Shown here piece after piece: positions 1 through 11,627 of a stretch of 64,000 nt of DNA. Both the position numbers and the translations under genes were made by a program. Where the stretch lies: the NCBI GenBank assembly GCA_031002005.1, contig JARYHS010008074.1, positions 267,097,930 through 267,161,929 of the forward strand, read 5' to 3'. Each line of letters begins with the position of its first letter. Position 1 is the first letter of the stretch. This DNA comes from Vandiemenella viatica (Eukaryota; Arthropoda; Insecta; Orthoptera; Morabidae). Below the pieces are notes generated by a model that saw only the letters and a list, made by a program, of their open reading frames with translations, did not search any database and was not told the DNA's origin.

Positions 1-508
1 TACTTTCGCCACCTCTCATGTAATTGCGCAAGGTAGTACATAGTATCTTCACATGTCCAAACCATTTCCATTTATTTCTGTGCACAGAATTATCCAGCTG
101 AGTTGAAGGCAGAGGAAACAACATTTTGTTCCATTCCTGTACATCAGAAACTAACCAAAATTTTTTGTGCTGTAATGCGCTATCCATAGCATTGGCTATA
201 TCTATTATACTGTACCACTGATACAAGTGATACACAATTACACTAGAGTAGAATTTATGTAACATACAGAGTCTCATTACTTATTTTATTGTTTGTTTAC
301 TCTGTAATTGCTTATTGATAATTGATTACTATACAGTTTAACATATTAATACTTTTGTTTAATTTATAAAGTAGTCACAGGTGCTATTAGATTTGTTGCT
401 GGATGTTTTTTGCTGTCACAAATAGTAATTAGTACATATTTAATCAAAGTATGTTAATTTATGTACAATGTAATTGTTTACAATGTTTATTGTTCTTATT
501 GCAAAGAT
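1..508. other. AT-rich non-coding DNA
   Basis: No gene, RNA or clear repeat is visible here. The sequence is AT-rich with many stops in all frames. If the exon at 1148 belongs to a host gene, this is probably intron or upstream sequence of that gene. Confidence 0.5.
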
Positions 509-564
509 GGAAGCACCAGAACAGTTGTGTGAATGGAGTTTTTCCTGGTCTAATGATGTAATGT

Positions 565-1012
565 AATCTTCTCAGGTATTGAGCCGGATGGTGTCATAGA
601 AAAGCAATGTTTCAATTGCTGGCTCCAGTTTCTTCATCAAGTGTCAAGTAGTGTCCAGATGTTACAAGGTTGCTGTGGCTGTTCAGACTGGCTTAGACCC
701 ATATCATGCTACCTTTTATATGCTCAGAAAAAATGTACACAGTCAGAACTGGCCTGACAGCATTGTGAACCCTGTATTATGCCTGTGAGCAAGATCTGAG
801 CAGCTGGAGAAAAATGTCACAGGGAGTCAATTTTTTTTAGCACCTTTCCTATGCATATAAAAGGAAGCATGATATGAAACTAAGCCAGCTTTGGTGGTCA
901 CAGCAGCGTTGTATCATCTGGAAGCTACTTGACACCTGATGAATACAGTAGTGCCAACTGATGAAAAGTCGTGTTTCTACAACACTATCTGGCTGTACAC
1001 CCAAGAAGATTG
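565..1012. mobile_element. Foldback-type MITE with long diverged inverted arms
   Basis: The two halves are imperfect reverse complements over most of their length (roughly 565-725 against 853-1012, about 70-80% by eye). For example, the left arm reads gcatgctacctttt-like on the complement where the right arm has aaaaggaagcatgatatg, and the outer ends aatcttct and agaagatt mirror each other. No coding capacity is seen. This is a non-autonomous DNA element or foldback repeat. A target-site duplication is not obvious, so the exact ends are uncertain. Confidence 0.6.
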
Positions 1013-1147
1013 TATTAGAAACGGTGTGTGTATTTTTTTAAATGAAGTTCGCATACAGATGAGTTAAATACATTTTTGTTTACTGCTTGCATTTTACTCT
1101 GTGTATAATATTGGTAAAATATATATATATTATTCTATGTTATACAG

Positions 1148-1298
1148 GCCAAATTTGGTACAGCCAGACCAATTGTCGCTAGTAAAGGGAGTCCTGTCAA
1201 GGCAGCAAAGCAGAGTTTCAATGGCTCCTCTAGTTCATCTGCTAGTTCATCATCAACTCCAGTTACATCTGTTCCACCACCTAGACCAATTCATATAG
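1148..1298 (+). CDS. Internal coding exon of an unidentified host gene
   Basis: A 151-nt open block is preceded by a pyrimidine/AG acceptor (ttatacag) and followed by a GTGGGT donor. In the chosen frame it encodes 50 residues starting AKFGTARPIVASKGSPVKAA. A run rich in serine follows, then a PPPRP segment, as in disordered linkers. It ends in phase 1 (one spare G). That phase joins in frame to the exon at 21393, whose first two bases complete an Ala codon. A second frame is also open but has no such fit. I do not recognise the protein; it lacks a catalytic motif here. The intron after it is about 20 kb and packed with mobile elements. Confidence 0.6.
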
Positions 1299-2300
1299 GT
1301 GGGTCATAAATTTTTCTTTATTTGTATGGTTTGTTAGTTTACTTTTTTGGTTTCTGAAGCAAAATGTCAAAATTACAAGATGCCAAACTTAATTCTCAAT
1401 TTTGACAAAAAAAGTTATTTTTAACAAATGTCTCCATAGTGCTGTAAGAACATACCCATTTCTAGAAGGATGAAGGAAAGACACAAATGCCTTCAGTGAG
1501 AGTGAAATGAAGCCGTCAAAAAGGTTGCATTATATTAGGAGAAAAATTTGATGGTATGATGAGCTTGAAGTGGTGGTTTTGTTCGGGGTAAATTAAAAGA
1601 GGACAGTAGAGTGACAGTTAAGGGTATTACTAGTCGTTGAGGCTATGCAGATATCTTGTTTTATTGGTGTTTTGACCTCAACGCTTTAGGAAACAAATGC
1701 TTTTGGATGGTACTGTAATTTTTACAGCTATGAATCGTATGCTAGAAACTAAAATCCTCTAGGTCTCGATCACTGATAATTCTCACTTTCCTTTTTGCCG
1801 TCTCTTGTAAACCTATCACTTTCATCTATAGTTTATTATTTTATGCATTATTATTACATTTTTTAAATAATAATATTTAATTGTTATGTATATTTTTAGG
1901 AAAATTTTCACTGCTAATATATTTCCTTTATCACTATCTCATGACTAATTTCTTTTCTGCATGTGACATTTATAAATATATTGTTTTGTCACCCACCACT
2001 ACCTCCACTCTATATGTAATGGCCATAAACTACCATTCATGTGGTTTGGTGGCCCACAGGCACTCATGCAAACTTAACCATATGCTTTGTTTTCTGTTTT
2101 GATCTGGTAGGGCTTAGCTTAAAAAAAATGTGTTTCCTGCATTTGCGCAGTGTTTTTTGAAACTGTATTCCTCCTTCAACATTAACAATTGTTGTGTCTA
2201 CCTTATCTTTCCTGACCATCTTAAATTCCTTAACTTGGGATATAACAAGAAACTGCGAATATTTGCACAACATTTAGTCTTAGTATTTAAAAAAAAAAGG
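1299..2300. other. Intronic non-coding DNA
   Basis: This is AT-rich intron sequence directly after the 1148-1298 exon. I see no coding region, structured RNA or recognisable repeat in it. Confidence 0.45.
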
Positions 2301-2309
2301 AATATTATG

Positions 2310-2715
2310 ATGTGTTATACTTGCATCAGGGTAAATGCTCTGGCCTCACATTCAGGAGGATGTGACATCAAATACCTGTCCAGCCATCCAGATTTGCATT
2401 TAATTTCCTGTTTTTAATGACCTCAATTTTTATTAGGCATAAAGCCATTATAATAAAAAAAGTGTAGAATTGAATCTATATTTTGCACCATAAAACTGTT
2501 GCCTCTGTCAACTAGTAACACAACCTTATCAATTAAAATAGCTTCTACCTCTCTGAATCTGCAATGTCAAGCCCCATTCATTTAACAGCGACAGTGCCAC
2601 CACTGTTTCCACATATCACTATATTCAAATGCTGGGATGGTTCTTTCAAAATGGCCATGGCCAAATTCTTTGCCATTCCTTTCCATCAAGAAAGCATGTA
2701 ATGGGCCAAGTGAGT
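2310..2715 (+). repeat. Degenerate tRNA-derived SINE pieces
   Basis: Two short blocks match the body of the SINE seen at 29460: gccatccagatttg near 2390, and a block from about 2630 with ctgggatggttc, tggccatggcc and attccttt. They are in the same orientation, separated by about 200 bp of unrelated sequence. The copy is old and its head is not clear. Confidence 0.35.
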
Positions 2716-2719
2716 CAAA

Positions 2720-3190
2720 GTAGCCTTAGAAATTCAAGACCCAAAAATTTAAAGCACTCCAACAGGAAAGGAATTCAAGGCCAAATCAACTAGTATTCCT
2801 GCCAATGCCATGGTAAAGATATCCTTCCAAGCTTCATCAACATCAGGCACCACATTCAGATGGCATTCACTTGCCAAATTTTGAAGAGCAGTAGTAAGGT
2901 CCTTCTTTATGAACATATTCTGCATACATGATGTGAACTGTTAGTATTGGAAATCAATAGTCTCAATGTCCATTTATTCCTCAGGAACACGTTAAATGTC
3001 AACTGCTAGAGTCTGTTGTACAGATTGTTGTGAAATCACTGTAATTTCTTTGAAAAATTGAAGAATGTGGAACTGGTGAAATTTTCCTATTTCCTCAACT
3101 TGTATGAAGACATTTATGCCTATGTTCAACATTTAAATGCTCTTCACACAGACTTCAAAACTGGGTTTGAGTATTAGTCCAGTAACAGGG
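2720..3190. other. Non-coding stretch, no confident content
   Basis: No feature can be supported. It may be part of the longer repeat family whose clearer part follows at 3195. Confidence 0.3.
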
Positions 3191-3194
3191 TTGT

Positions 3195-3535
3195 AAAAAG
3201 GGGGTCTAACAAAGATTTTTTTCCTTGACTTGTATACATTGGTGAGAGTATGCAGAAACCAAGTTTTCGACCTCCAGTGCCCCGGGCACAATTTTCTGTG
3301 GCCAAAAGAAATCAGAATTTTGGTACTTTTCAGTTTTTCTTCTATAACTTCTTCCTGATGAGACCTAGCAAGAAATACTTTATTTCCAAATTGAAAGAAG
3401 ACAAAATTTCCTAGAACTTTTATAATGCAAAGCTTTTTCTAAACTCAAAATTAAGCAAGCTAAAGTTATTCGAAAATCAGCAAAATTTCACACTTTTCTC
3501 AAAAGTTGGATTTCCACCAACTTTGTCGCTGATAC
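3195..3535 (-). repeat. Dispersed repeat, inverted partner of 17775-18080
   Basis: The reverse complement of this block matches 17775-18080. Shared landmarks include gtgtgaaa...tttgctgattttc, gagtttagaaaaa, aatttggaaataaagtatttctt, ggccacagaaaattgtgcc and ggtttctgcatactctcacc. Both copies lie in the same intron in opposite orientation about 14.5 kb apart. No protein is recognised, so the element class is unknown. Confidence 0.65.
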
Positions 3536-3549
3536 CCCTTTATGTATAA

Positions 3550-3590
3550 CTAGCTGGTACCCACAACTTCATGTTTGTAAAGAATTTGGA
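3550..3590 (-). mobile_element. Helitron-like 3' terminus (minus orientation)
   Basis: Read on the minus strand, the sequence ends gaagttgtgggtaccagctag followed by T. This resembles the CTAG-terminated 3' ends of animal Helitrons, and of the complete Helitron at 7201-10078. The matching 5' end was not located, so the extent of the element is unknown. Confidence 0.4.
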
Positions 3591-3596
3591 TTGACA

Positions 3597-3875
3597 GCTA
3601 CCGACATCTAACCACTATAGTGCACGATGGGAAACTCGATGCTATTACCACACACAAACACCAGTCATTCTGTGCTATGTAGTTCAGGCAGTAAAGTAAA
3701 ATATACGGACACATATGCCTTTGGTCGAAATACAAAAATATCCTTGAACGACCAATTTCAACCACCAGATAGTTTTGGCTGAAAAGTGGATACACCATGA
3801 CCCATACGTTTTTGGTGGAAAAATGAAAGTGCCACAGGTCGATCACTTTCAACCACCATGTCTCCTACACACCCA
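3597..3875. repeat. Minisatellite of ~180-bp units, left part
   Basis: It starts with ctaccgacatctaacca. It carries the recurring blocks caccacacaaa-like, tttggtcgaaatacaaa and ttcaaccaccatgtctcc that recur at 6895-7200. The array was split by the RTE LINE that begins with the poly(T) at 3876. Confidence 0.65.
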
Positions 3876-6800
3876 TTTTTTTTTTTTTTTTTTTTGCTGT
3901 CGTCAGTCTTTCGACTGGTTTGATGCAATCCTCCATCCCTTCCTATCCTGTGCTAACCTCTTCATTTCTACATACCCCTTACAATCCACGTCCTCAATTA
4001 TCTGCTTCATATATTCTAATCTCTGTCTACCTCTGCAGTTCTTACCTTCAACTGTTCCCTCCACTAACAAATTAACCAATCCACCATGTCTCAAAATATG
4101 ACCTACCAGCCTGTCTCTTCTTCCTGTAAGCTTCTTCCATAAACTTCTTTTCTCACCCATCATTTCTAAAACTCGTTCATTTCTTACTTTGTCTGTCCAC
4201 CTAATTTTCAGCATTCTTCTGTAGCACCACATTTCAAATGCTTCAGTTTCTTTCTTTCCGGTATTCCTAAAGTCCATGTTTCGCTACCGTAAAGTGCTGT
4301 GCTCCACACATAGAGTTTTAAGAAGTTCTTTCTAATTCCTAGATCAATATTTGAAACTAAAAGGTTTCTCTTTTTCATGAAGGCTCTTTTTGCTACGTGC
4401 TATTCTGCTTTTAACATCATTCCTGCTTCGTCCATTGGTTGTAATTTTGCTTCCCAAGTAACAGAACTCACTCACTTCTCCTATTGCATCCGATCCTATT
4501 TTTATATTTAATCTGCTAGTATTGGTGTCATTTCTGCTACATTTCATCACTTTTGTTTTACTTTGATTTATATTCAGTCCAAAATCTTCCTTCAGTATTT
4601 TGTTCATGCCATTCAATAACTTCTCAATATCCTCAGCCCTCTCTGCTAATAAGACAATGTCGTCAGCAAATCGTAGCATACTGATTTTTTCTCCCTGAAA
4701 ACTTATGCCACATGGAAATTTTTCTTTGACTTTCTTCATTGCTTCTTCTACATACAAGTTGAATATTAACGGGGATAGACTACAACCTTGTCTCACACCC
4801 TTTTTAACTGATGCATGTCTCTCGTGATTCTCTACTTTTATCACAGCCACTTGATTCTTATATAGTTTATAGAGGATTCTTCTATCTCGATACTTTAGAC
4901 CTGACTTCTTTAAAATTTTGAACATCTTGTCCCACCTAACATTATCAAAAGCTTTTTCTAAGTCAACAAATGCCATAAAAGTATCTTTGTTTTTCTTGAT
5001 CCGCCCTTCAAGTATTAATCTTAAGGACAGAATTGCTTCCCTTGTACCGCGATTTTTCCTAAACCCAAACTGATCTTCACCTACTATCTCTTCTACTACC
5101 CTTTCCATCCTTCTGTATATTATTCTGGTCAGTAATTTTGAAGCATGTGATGTTAGACTAATAGTGCGATAATTCTCACATTTGTCAGCTTGTGCTTTCT
5201 TTGGAAGTGTGAAGATGATATTTTTATTAAAATCAGTTGGAATTTCTCCTGTTTCATAACTTTTTGACTATCAGCTTGAATAATCTTTCGATTCCTTCCT
5301 CTCCTAGAGATTTAAGAAGTTCTGCAGGGATCTCATCAATTCCAACTGCCTTATTTGCTTTCAAGTCATTCAGAGCTTTATTAAATTCTGTCCTCAAAAC
5401 AGGATCTCCTAAGTCATCAATGTCGACATCGCCTTCCTTTTCCAATACACTATTGTTCAAGTCGTCCCCAACATAAAGTTTCTCAATGTATTCCTTCCAT
5501 CTGTTTGCTCTATCTTCTGACCTTAAAAGAGGTTTCCCATCGGCAGCTTTAATGTTCATACCTCTTTTCTTCATTTCTCCAAAATTCTGTTTGATCTTTC
5601 TATATGCAACATCTACTTTTCCTGCAACCATTTCCTTTTCTACTTCTTCACACTTTTCTTGTAGCCATTTTTCTTTTGCTATTTTGCATTTCCTATTTAT
5701 TTGATTTCTAAATTGCCTGTACTGCTCTTTTCCTGCTTCATCCTGAGCATTTTTGTACCTTCTCCTCTGATCGATCAGCTGCAAAATTTCTTCTCTGATC
5801 CAAGGTTTTCGGGCAGCTTGTTCCCTAAAGCCTAAGGTTTCTTTGCCAGCTTTCATTATTTCGGTCTTTAATGCACTCCATTCGTCCTCGGTTGAGCTCC
5901 TTTCACAGTTAATTCTTAGACCTAAGTCTACCATTTCTGCAAATTTTTCTCTTGTGCTAGATTGTTTCAGTTTATTCACTTCCAGTCTGTTCTGCTTATG
6001 CTGCTTCCTTATTCGCTTCAATTTCAGTCTGCACTTCATTACTATCAAATTATGGTCCGAGTCTATGTCTGCTCCTGGGTACGCTTTACAGTCTAGAACT
6101 TGATTCCTGAATCTCTGTTTGACCATGATATAATCTAGCTGATATCTGCCTGTATCCCCAGGACGTTTCCAGGTGTATATTCTTCTGCATGGTTCTTAAA
6201 CAGTGTGTTCGCCACTACTAGCTTATATCTTTCACAAAATTCTAGCAACCTGCTTCCTCGCTCATTTCTTTCTCCTAGACCAAAACTTCCTACAGTATTC
6301 CCCTCTTTTCCTTCTCCCACTATTGCATTCCAATCACCCATGATTATTAGATTTTCCTCCCCTTTCACATATTGGATTAATTCTTCAATTTCAGTGTATA
6401 TTTTTTCTATTTCTTCGTCATCTTCCTGTGACGTTGGCATATATACTTGTACTAATGTGGTTGGGACGGGCTTAGTTTCTAACCTCATCAAAATAATCCT
6501 GTCACTAAATTGTTCATAATAACTAACCCGTTTCCCTACTTTCTTGTTCATTACAAATCCTACACCAGTGACTCCATTGACAGCTTGTGTGCTAATTATC
6601 CTGTGTTCCCCAGACCAGAAATCCTGTGCGTCCTTCCATTTAATCTCACTAATCCCAACAACATCTAACTTAAGTTGTTCCATCTCCCTTTTTAAGTTTT
6701 CTAACCTACCTGCCCTATTCAGACTTCTAACATTCCACGCTCCGACTCGTAGAATGTTTCTATCCATTCTGATGACTCCTCCCTGAGCAGTCCCCACCCG

Positions 6801-6890
6801 GAGATCCGATTGGGGGACTATTTTACCTCCGGAATATTTTACCCAGGAAGAAGCCATCATGATATATGTAATTTGAGAGGATTACATGTC
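3876..6890 (-). mobile_element. RTE-clade LINE, near full length, decayed
   Basis: This non-LTR retrotransposon lies on the minus strand. The poly(T) at 3876-3895 is its 3' poly(A) tail. Going 5' to 3' it carries an apurinic-type endonuclease, a linker, a reverse transcriptase with an FADD box, and a C-terminal WCYRRMLKIRW block typical of RTE elements. The 5' end falls near 6890, just before the interrupted 180-bp minisatellite resumes. No clear target-site duplication could be fixed. Confidence 0.85.
3903..6860 (-). pseudogene. RTE LINE polyprotein (endonuclease + reverse transcriptase), frameshifted
   Basis: Reading from 6860 downward, residues of the first 241-codon block give the endonuclease motifs (GAWNVRSLNRAGR, IIMGDWNA). 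The frame shifts near 6130, near 5250 and again near 4365. The RT segment (about 5250-4345) shows QFGFRKNRGT, AFVDLEKAFDNV, GVRQGCSLSPLIFN and RFADDIVLLAE, so the catalytic Asp pair is present. The last block (4277-3903) contains WCYRRMLKI. It would copy its own mRNA at a nicked target if intact; at least three frameshifts make it dead here. Similar ORFs are often misannotated as craniofacial development protein 2-like genes. Confidence 0.85.
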
Positions 6891-6894
6891 CATA

Positions 6895-7200
6895 GCTACC
6901 GACATCTAACCATCATAGTACATGATAGGAGACATGATACCACTACCACACACAAATACCAATGGTATTGGTAGTTGTGGTAGCAGAGTGACATATATGC
7001 AGACACGTCTTTGGTCGAAATACAAACATGCCCTGCATCGACCACTTTTAACGATCATATCTCCCACATCCCAACAGCTGTCGACATTCGGCCATCGTTG
7101 TGCATGACAGGAAACTCCATGCTAGTTCCACACACAAAGACAAGTGATCTGTGCTAGGTAGTGGTGGCTGAAAAGTGAAATATAGGAAAACACATGTATA
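6895..7200. repeat. Minisatellite of ~182-bp units, right part
   Basis: Two units begin at about 6896 (taccgacatctaaccatcat) and 7078 (ctgtcgacattcggccatcg), each with the ccacacacaaa block. They continue the array interrupted at 3876. The array directly abuts the 5' end of the Helitron at 7201. Confidence 0.65.
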
Positions 7201-7899
7201 TCTATACTATTATAAATCTGTAAGCAAGCTGCGTTTGTAGTGAGGCTTGATCTCTAATAACGCAAAAACTACCGCATCAATTTGCATGGTGTTTCCAAAT
7301 TTTTAAAGCTAATGTTGCTGATCAACATCTGCAGAAGTAGCTAACGACTAATATGTACCATGGGAAGAAGCAAGTCAGTAAAAAACTTCAGAAATGTGAA
7401 ACTGTAGACCACAGATAATTATACACATTCAGACGGTCACTCCTTTCATAAAGAGACCTGACAAAATTTAGGATTTCCCTTTTTTTTTTTTTTACTTCTG
7501 CGATTCATTTTCTGGACCGCAGTACTTCAAAATAAAAAGAATACGTGAATCAAGTATAATCAGCATTTACTTGAATCGTAACAGGTCTGTTGAATTACGA
7601 AAAAGTTATATTACTAATATTGAAGACATATTGTCTCTGGTAGACTGTTATACAGTTTGTCTCTGGAACAAAATTGCTACGTGAACGCTGTACAATACAG
7701 CCACAATAAGCCAATACTTAATACGAAATTCAGTTTTTTCTCGAAGAGCGATGTCTGAAAACAGCTATTATAAATATCAGCAAGTAATAAAACATACTTC
7801 TTTCATAATGACTTGTGCGGAATTGCACATATTTGGAAGTACTTTATTCGATTAATATGTCTCGTGGCTATAACGTGCAAATATAACTAGGCATCCGAA

Positions 7900-8990
7900 A
7901 ATTCAGGTACATGCGACTCAAATAATTACATAGAAAATACGGATATATTGAAAGAAACTCAAATAAAAAAAATTTCATATCCTAATGCTACACCGCGTAA
8001 ATTATAAAGCTAAAAGCATCGTCCCTTTGGCCTATAACAAAGCATCACTGTCCAGGTTGCATTTCAATCGATTTACAACTTGCGATAATTTTGCCACTCA
8101 GAAATAATTGCTTGAGTTACATGCACATTAGTACATATACTGTACCGTGATCCATTTTGACATTTTTGAATTAATTATATCTGACTGAAATAATGACAAT
8201 GATGATACGACGATTTGAAACCAAGATTAACTACAATTCACGTAAATGTCTATTTTAAAGCAGGAATAATTGATGGTGTATCAACATAAAATAAAAACCA
8301 ATATCCAAACAGCAAAAAATAAATAAATCAGAAAAAATTGAGATGCTGTGATTATTGGTAACGAATTTTTATTTCAAATATAACTAGGCATCCTAACATT
8401 CTATTCTACACCGCGTAAATTGTAAAACTAAACCCGTTATGCCTGATGCTAAACAAAACGAGTCAATTGTCATCTGGTCCAGGCTGTTGTTTCGCCAGGT
8501 ACTTACATGCGACTGAAATAATTACATAGAAAATACGGCTATATTGAAAGAAACTTAAATTAAAAATGTTTCATATCCTAATGCTACACCGCGTAGATTA
8601 TAAAGCTGCAGGCATCGTCTCTTAGGCCTATAACAAAGCATCATATCAGCTGTCAGGTTGCATTTCAAGCGATTCACAACTTGCGATAATGTTGCCACTC
8701 AGAAATAATTGTTTCAGTTACATACACGTTACTACATAAACTGTACCATGATCACATCTCGACATTTTTGGATTAATTATATCTGACTGAAATAATGACA
8801 GTAATGATACGACGATTTGAAATCAAGAGTAGCTCCAATTCACGTAAATTTCTATTTTAAAGCAGGAATAATTGATGGTGTATCAACATAAAATAAAACC
8901 AATATCCAAACAACAAAAAATAAAAAACAACAAAAAATAAATAAATCAGAAAAATTGAGATGCTGTGATTATTGGTAACGAATTTTTATA
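7900..8990. repeat. Internal duplication of ~480 bp inside the Helitron
   Basis: About 7900-8372 and 8505-8988 are direct copies, sharing long blocks such as atttcatatcctaatgctac, tctgactgaaataatgaca and gcaggaataattgatggtgt. The two copies are still clearly alike, with scattered substitutions and small indels. A ~110-bp spacer between them partly repeats the start of the unit (aatataactaggcatcc). Confidence 0.75.
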
Positions 8991-9019
8991 TTTCAGCACA
9001 CTTACAAGAGGACTAAGTC

Positions 9020-9455
9020 GTAGATTACTGCTATATTTACATAAATTTATGGCACCGCGGTTATGTTGCAATCCTCGGTATCCACATTTAAAAATAAACT
9101 TTTTTTAGTTAAGTATCATGGAAACAATATTTTTCATTATATCCACAGATACATCCTTAACAAAGCTTATACCTAGCTATATAATCCCAGGCAAAGTTTA
9201 CACATAAAATCGCCAAAAAAATTACACATAATGATTATAATATCAGCTTTCTTAACGTTACAACTGTTATATTTAAATTTTCGGTACCACGGTTAACGTG
9301 GAATCCTCCATATCAGCATTTAAAAATATTATGTTTTAGCTGAGTTAAATATTGCTTTCAGAAATAATATTATTTATTACTACCACAGATATTCTATATT
9401 GTAACCAAGTTTATGCTCATCTATATACTCGCAGCCAAAGTTCACGCATAGTGAT
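9020..9455. repeat. Second, older internal duplication (~220 bp) in the Helitron
   Basis: About 9020-9215 and 9260-9450 share ordered blocks (ggcaccgcggttatgttg / ggtaccacggttaacgtg, gaatcctc, cattt(a)aaaaata, accacagata, agcaaagttyacacata). Divergence is much higher than in the 480-bp duplication, so it is the older event. Confidence 0.6.
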
Positions 9456-9491
9456 AATTGCAGCTGTGAAAACGTTTTAATTGTTAGTGCT

Positions 9492-9791
9492 GTGAGTTGG
9501 GTAAGTATAAAAGTTTATGATATGCCCTTGCGAAAGAGATCTAATCTGTCGGGGTCAACTTCTGCAGCTAAAAGATGTCGCCGAAATCGGCTAAATGAGA
9601 GTGAAATAGACCGACAACATCGTCTGCAACGTCAAAGAGAACGAGATGAAATAGCTAGAGCAAATGAAAGTAACCTGCACCGAGAAAAGCGATTGACCTA
9701 TAACCGGGTTCTATACGCTAAATCCATAGCTTCTGAAAGCGCACAGAAGAAAGAATGTCGTTTGAACCGTGAAAGCCTTTCTAAACAATAA
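9492..9791 (+). pseudogene. N-terminal remnant of a Helitron Rep-helicase protein
   Basis: This 99-codon ORF is very basic and charged, with repeated ESEIDRQHRLQRQRERDE-type runs. Such runs occur at the N-terminus of arthropod Helitron proteins, ahead of the Helitron-like N domain. It stops at 9789-9791, before any Rep or helicase motif, about 290 bp from the element end. The start Met at 9492 is not certain; a second Met follows at 9522. If translated it would be a short basic peptide of unknown use. Confidence 0.55.
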
Positions 9792-10077
9792 ATGTTTATA
9801 CTTCGCACAATAATTACAACCACGAATTACTACTGTTAATTTTTCAGGAACCTTTTCTACTATTGAATCAATTGCATCACGTTAAAATATGAATAAAACA
9901 ACTCTCTGACATCAGTATGAAAACCGTACCTAACGTATTAACCGAAACAAACGAAACTATTCAGAATACATTAACAGTTCATGCCTTTCCACGTTAATGT
10001 CTGATAAGAGAATAAAATCGGTAAATAATTTCTACACCTGCCAAGGCACGCGCGCGTGAAGCAGCGGGCAAATGCTA

Positions 10078-10079
<2 letters not shown>

Positions 10080-10112
<33 letters not shown>

Positions 10113-10357
10113 ATTACTGATGGTCAACTCAATAATCATATGGCACAATTGATTGTGTGATCCCAAAGGATTGTTCGGCCACCAGGTGACAGTGTTTTCG
10201 TTTCGCCATATCACTGGTATCTAACCTGACCAGGTAATCATACCGGCTATAGGGAACGTGGATCCCAAACCACAGAAGCGTTCTGGCTTATTTCATATTA
10301 AACAGCGAGGTGTGGCAGACCTGACCGTCGGGTTAATGCCCTTTCATAATCACAATA
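10080..10357 (-). repeat. tRNA-derived SINE, 3' part, split by a transposon
   Basis: It is on the minus strand and ends in a (TA)n tail at 10080-10109. The body (gttgaccatcagtaatcaaa on the complement, accaggtgacagtg, gtgtggcagacctgaccgtc) matches the SINE at 17385-17720. Its head lies at 13762-13850, on the far side of the TIR element inserted at 10358. Confidence 0.7.
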
Positions 10358-11114
10358 GGCTATTTGACAGTATTAAAAATATATTACAAATTGTAATCAT
10401 TCGCTTAGATTAATGCTTAAGGAAGCTATTTTTGTTAATTTTTAAAAAAAAGATGAATTTTTTTAAATTAAAAAATCTAAATAAAAATCAAATTTTTCTT
10501 ACCTCTTTTCACATGACAGAAAACACTCTGGGATTGGAGATCGCTTTAGTGACGTCACCTGCCTATAGGCACTGCGGCTGCATATTGATAGCTTCCCGCG
10601 ATCCAAGTTTTCAACTATTTGTTGCGGTTATCTCTTGTTACTAATGAGATTTTGTATTGAATATAAAATGAAGAACAATTTGTAGAGGCCTACAGCAGAA
10701 AAATACCACAAAGTATTTGTTGGACTAGCTATAGAAACAACCACTGACTTTTATTCTACGGAGCTTGAGAATTTAATAACTTCAATTCGAGAATCATTTA
10801 TATTTGAACTGAATTAGAGATTAACAGTAATCCTTCCTAAGAATGACTAAAATTTTAAATTACATAAGTTGTTTTAGGAGATATTTATGAGAAAAATGCA
10901 AGTGTATTATAAGTTAAGCACAACAGTTAAATAACTGCATGTTATGGACAATATTTCTTAACTGCGGATAAATAATTGTAGATAAATACTTTTTTTTTTT
11001 CAAACGAAACCGAATTTATTGTTTATTTACCAACCGCGTTAACTTCACTGCGAGTAGAAACTGTGATGTTTAAGTGTTCACTATTAACGAGAAGAAAAGT
11101 AACGATGCCATGAT

Positions 11115-11185
11115 GTTCAGGTAGCTGCATGGTTAAATAGTGCTATAGGAGTTTGAGGATCCTATATTCGAACCTTGATTAGGAT
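11115..11185 (+). repeat. tRNA-like head (A and B box) inside the TIR element
   Basis: The block caggtagctgcatggtt followed by tatattcgaacc has the spacing of Pol III A and B boxes in a tRNA-derived sequence. It does not fold as an intact tRNA by eye and is best read as a SINE head or tRNA relic. A second one in opposite orientation lies at about 11825-11890 (ggttcgatcc on the minus strand). Confidence 0.35.
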
Positions 11186-11586
11186 AATATTTTTTTATTT
11201 TTTTGTGTACATTTTTGTTTGTTTCTGTTTGCCGTTTGTTGGTTTACAGAATCATGTTTTTATTAGAAGAAGTCATTAAACGTCGTGCAAATGTTTGAAA
11301 CATAAACTGTTGTCCTACAAGAAAACTTTTATAAAAAGATAACCTCCTGCTTTTAATTTTGAAACATAGCAGGGATACATAATCATTGCAACAAAACCCA
11401 AGTACTTGGCGGTGAATAATAGGATTTATTTTAACAATAACATTGCACCTTAATCTCGCAACAATTCCGGAACGCTTTTAATACTTTTTGTTGGAATTTT
11501 TACGTGACGATACAACTGTGTGTTGCCTTTTTGACATAAATGCATCTAGTTAATCGGTATTTACTTTTAATGCCCAAGTAATTTTC

Positions 11587-11627
<41 letters not shown>

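Larger units (their letters stand above)
7201..10078 (+). mobile_element. Helitron, non-autonomous, with intact ends
   Basis: The element starts TCTATACTATTATAAATC and ends in CTAG. It sits between an A (7200) and a T (10079), the Helitron insertion rule. A GC hairpin (cacgcg/cgcgtg, near 10047-10058) lies just inside the 3' end, ahead of gcagcgggcaaatgctag. Inside are two internal duplications and one short ORF related to the N-terminus of Helitron Rep-helicases. The Rep and helicase domains are absent, so it would have depended on a relative for movement. Confidence 0.8.

Noticed and set aside
509..568. Short frame MEAPEQLCEWSFSWSND as a first exon
   Set aside because: The acceptor-like gcaaag is weak, there is no good donor, and the foldback element begins within it. 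It is too little to support an exon.
1101..1298. 65-codon frame starting MYNIGK over the first exon
   Set aside because: It runs through the intron acceptor and is in a different phase from the one that joins to 21393. The Ser/Pro-rich frame fits the splice phases better.
4344..6860. Craniofacial-development-protein-like host gene
   Set aside because: Endonuclease and RT order, poly(A) tail and frameshifts show it to be an RTE LINE.
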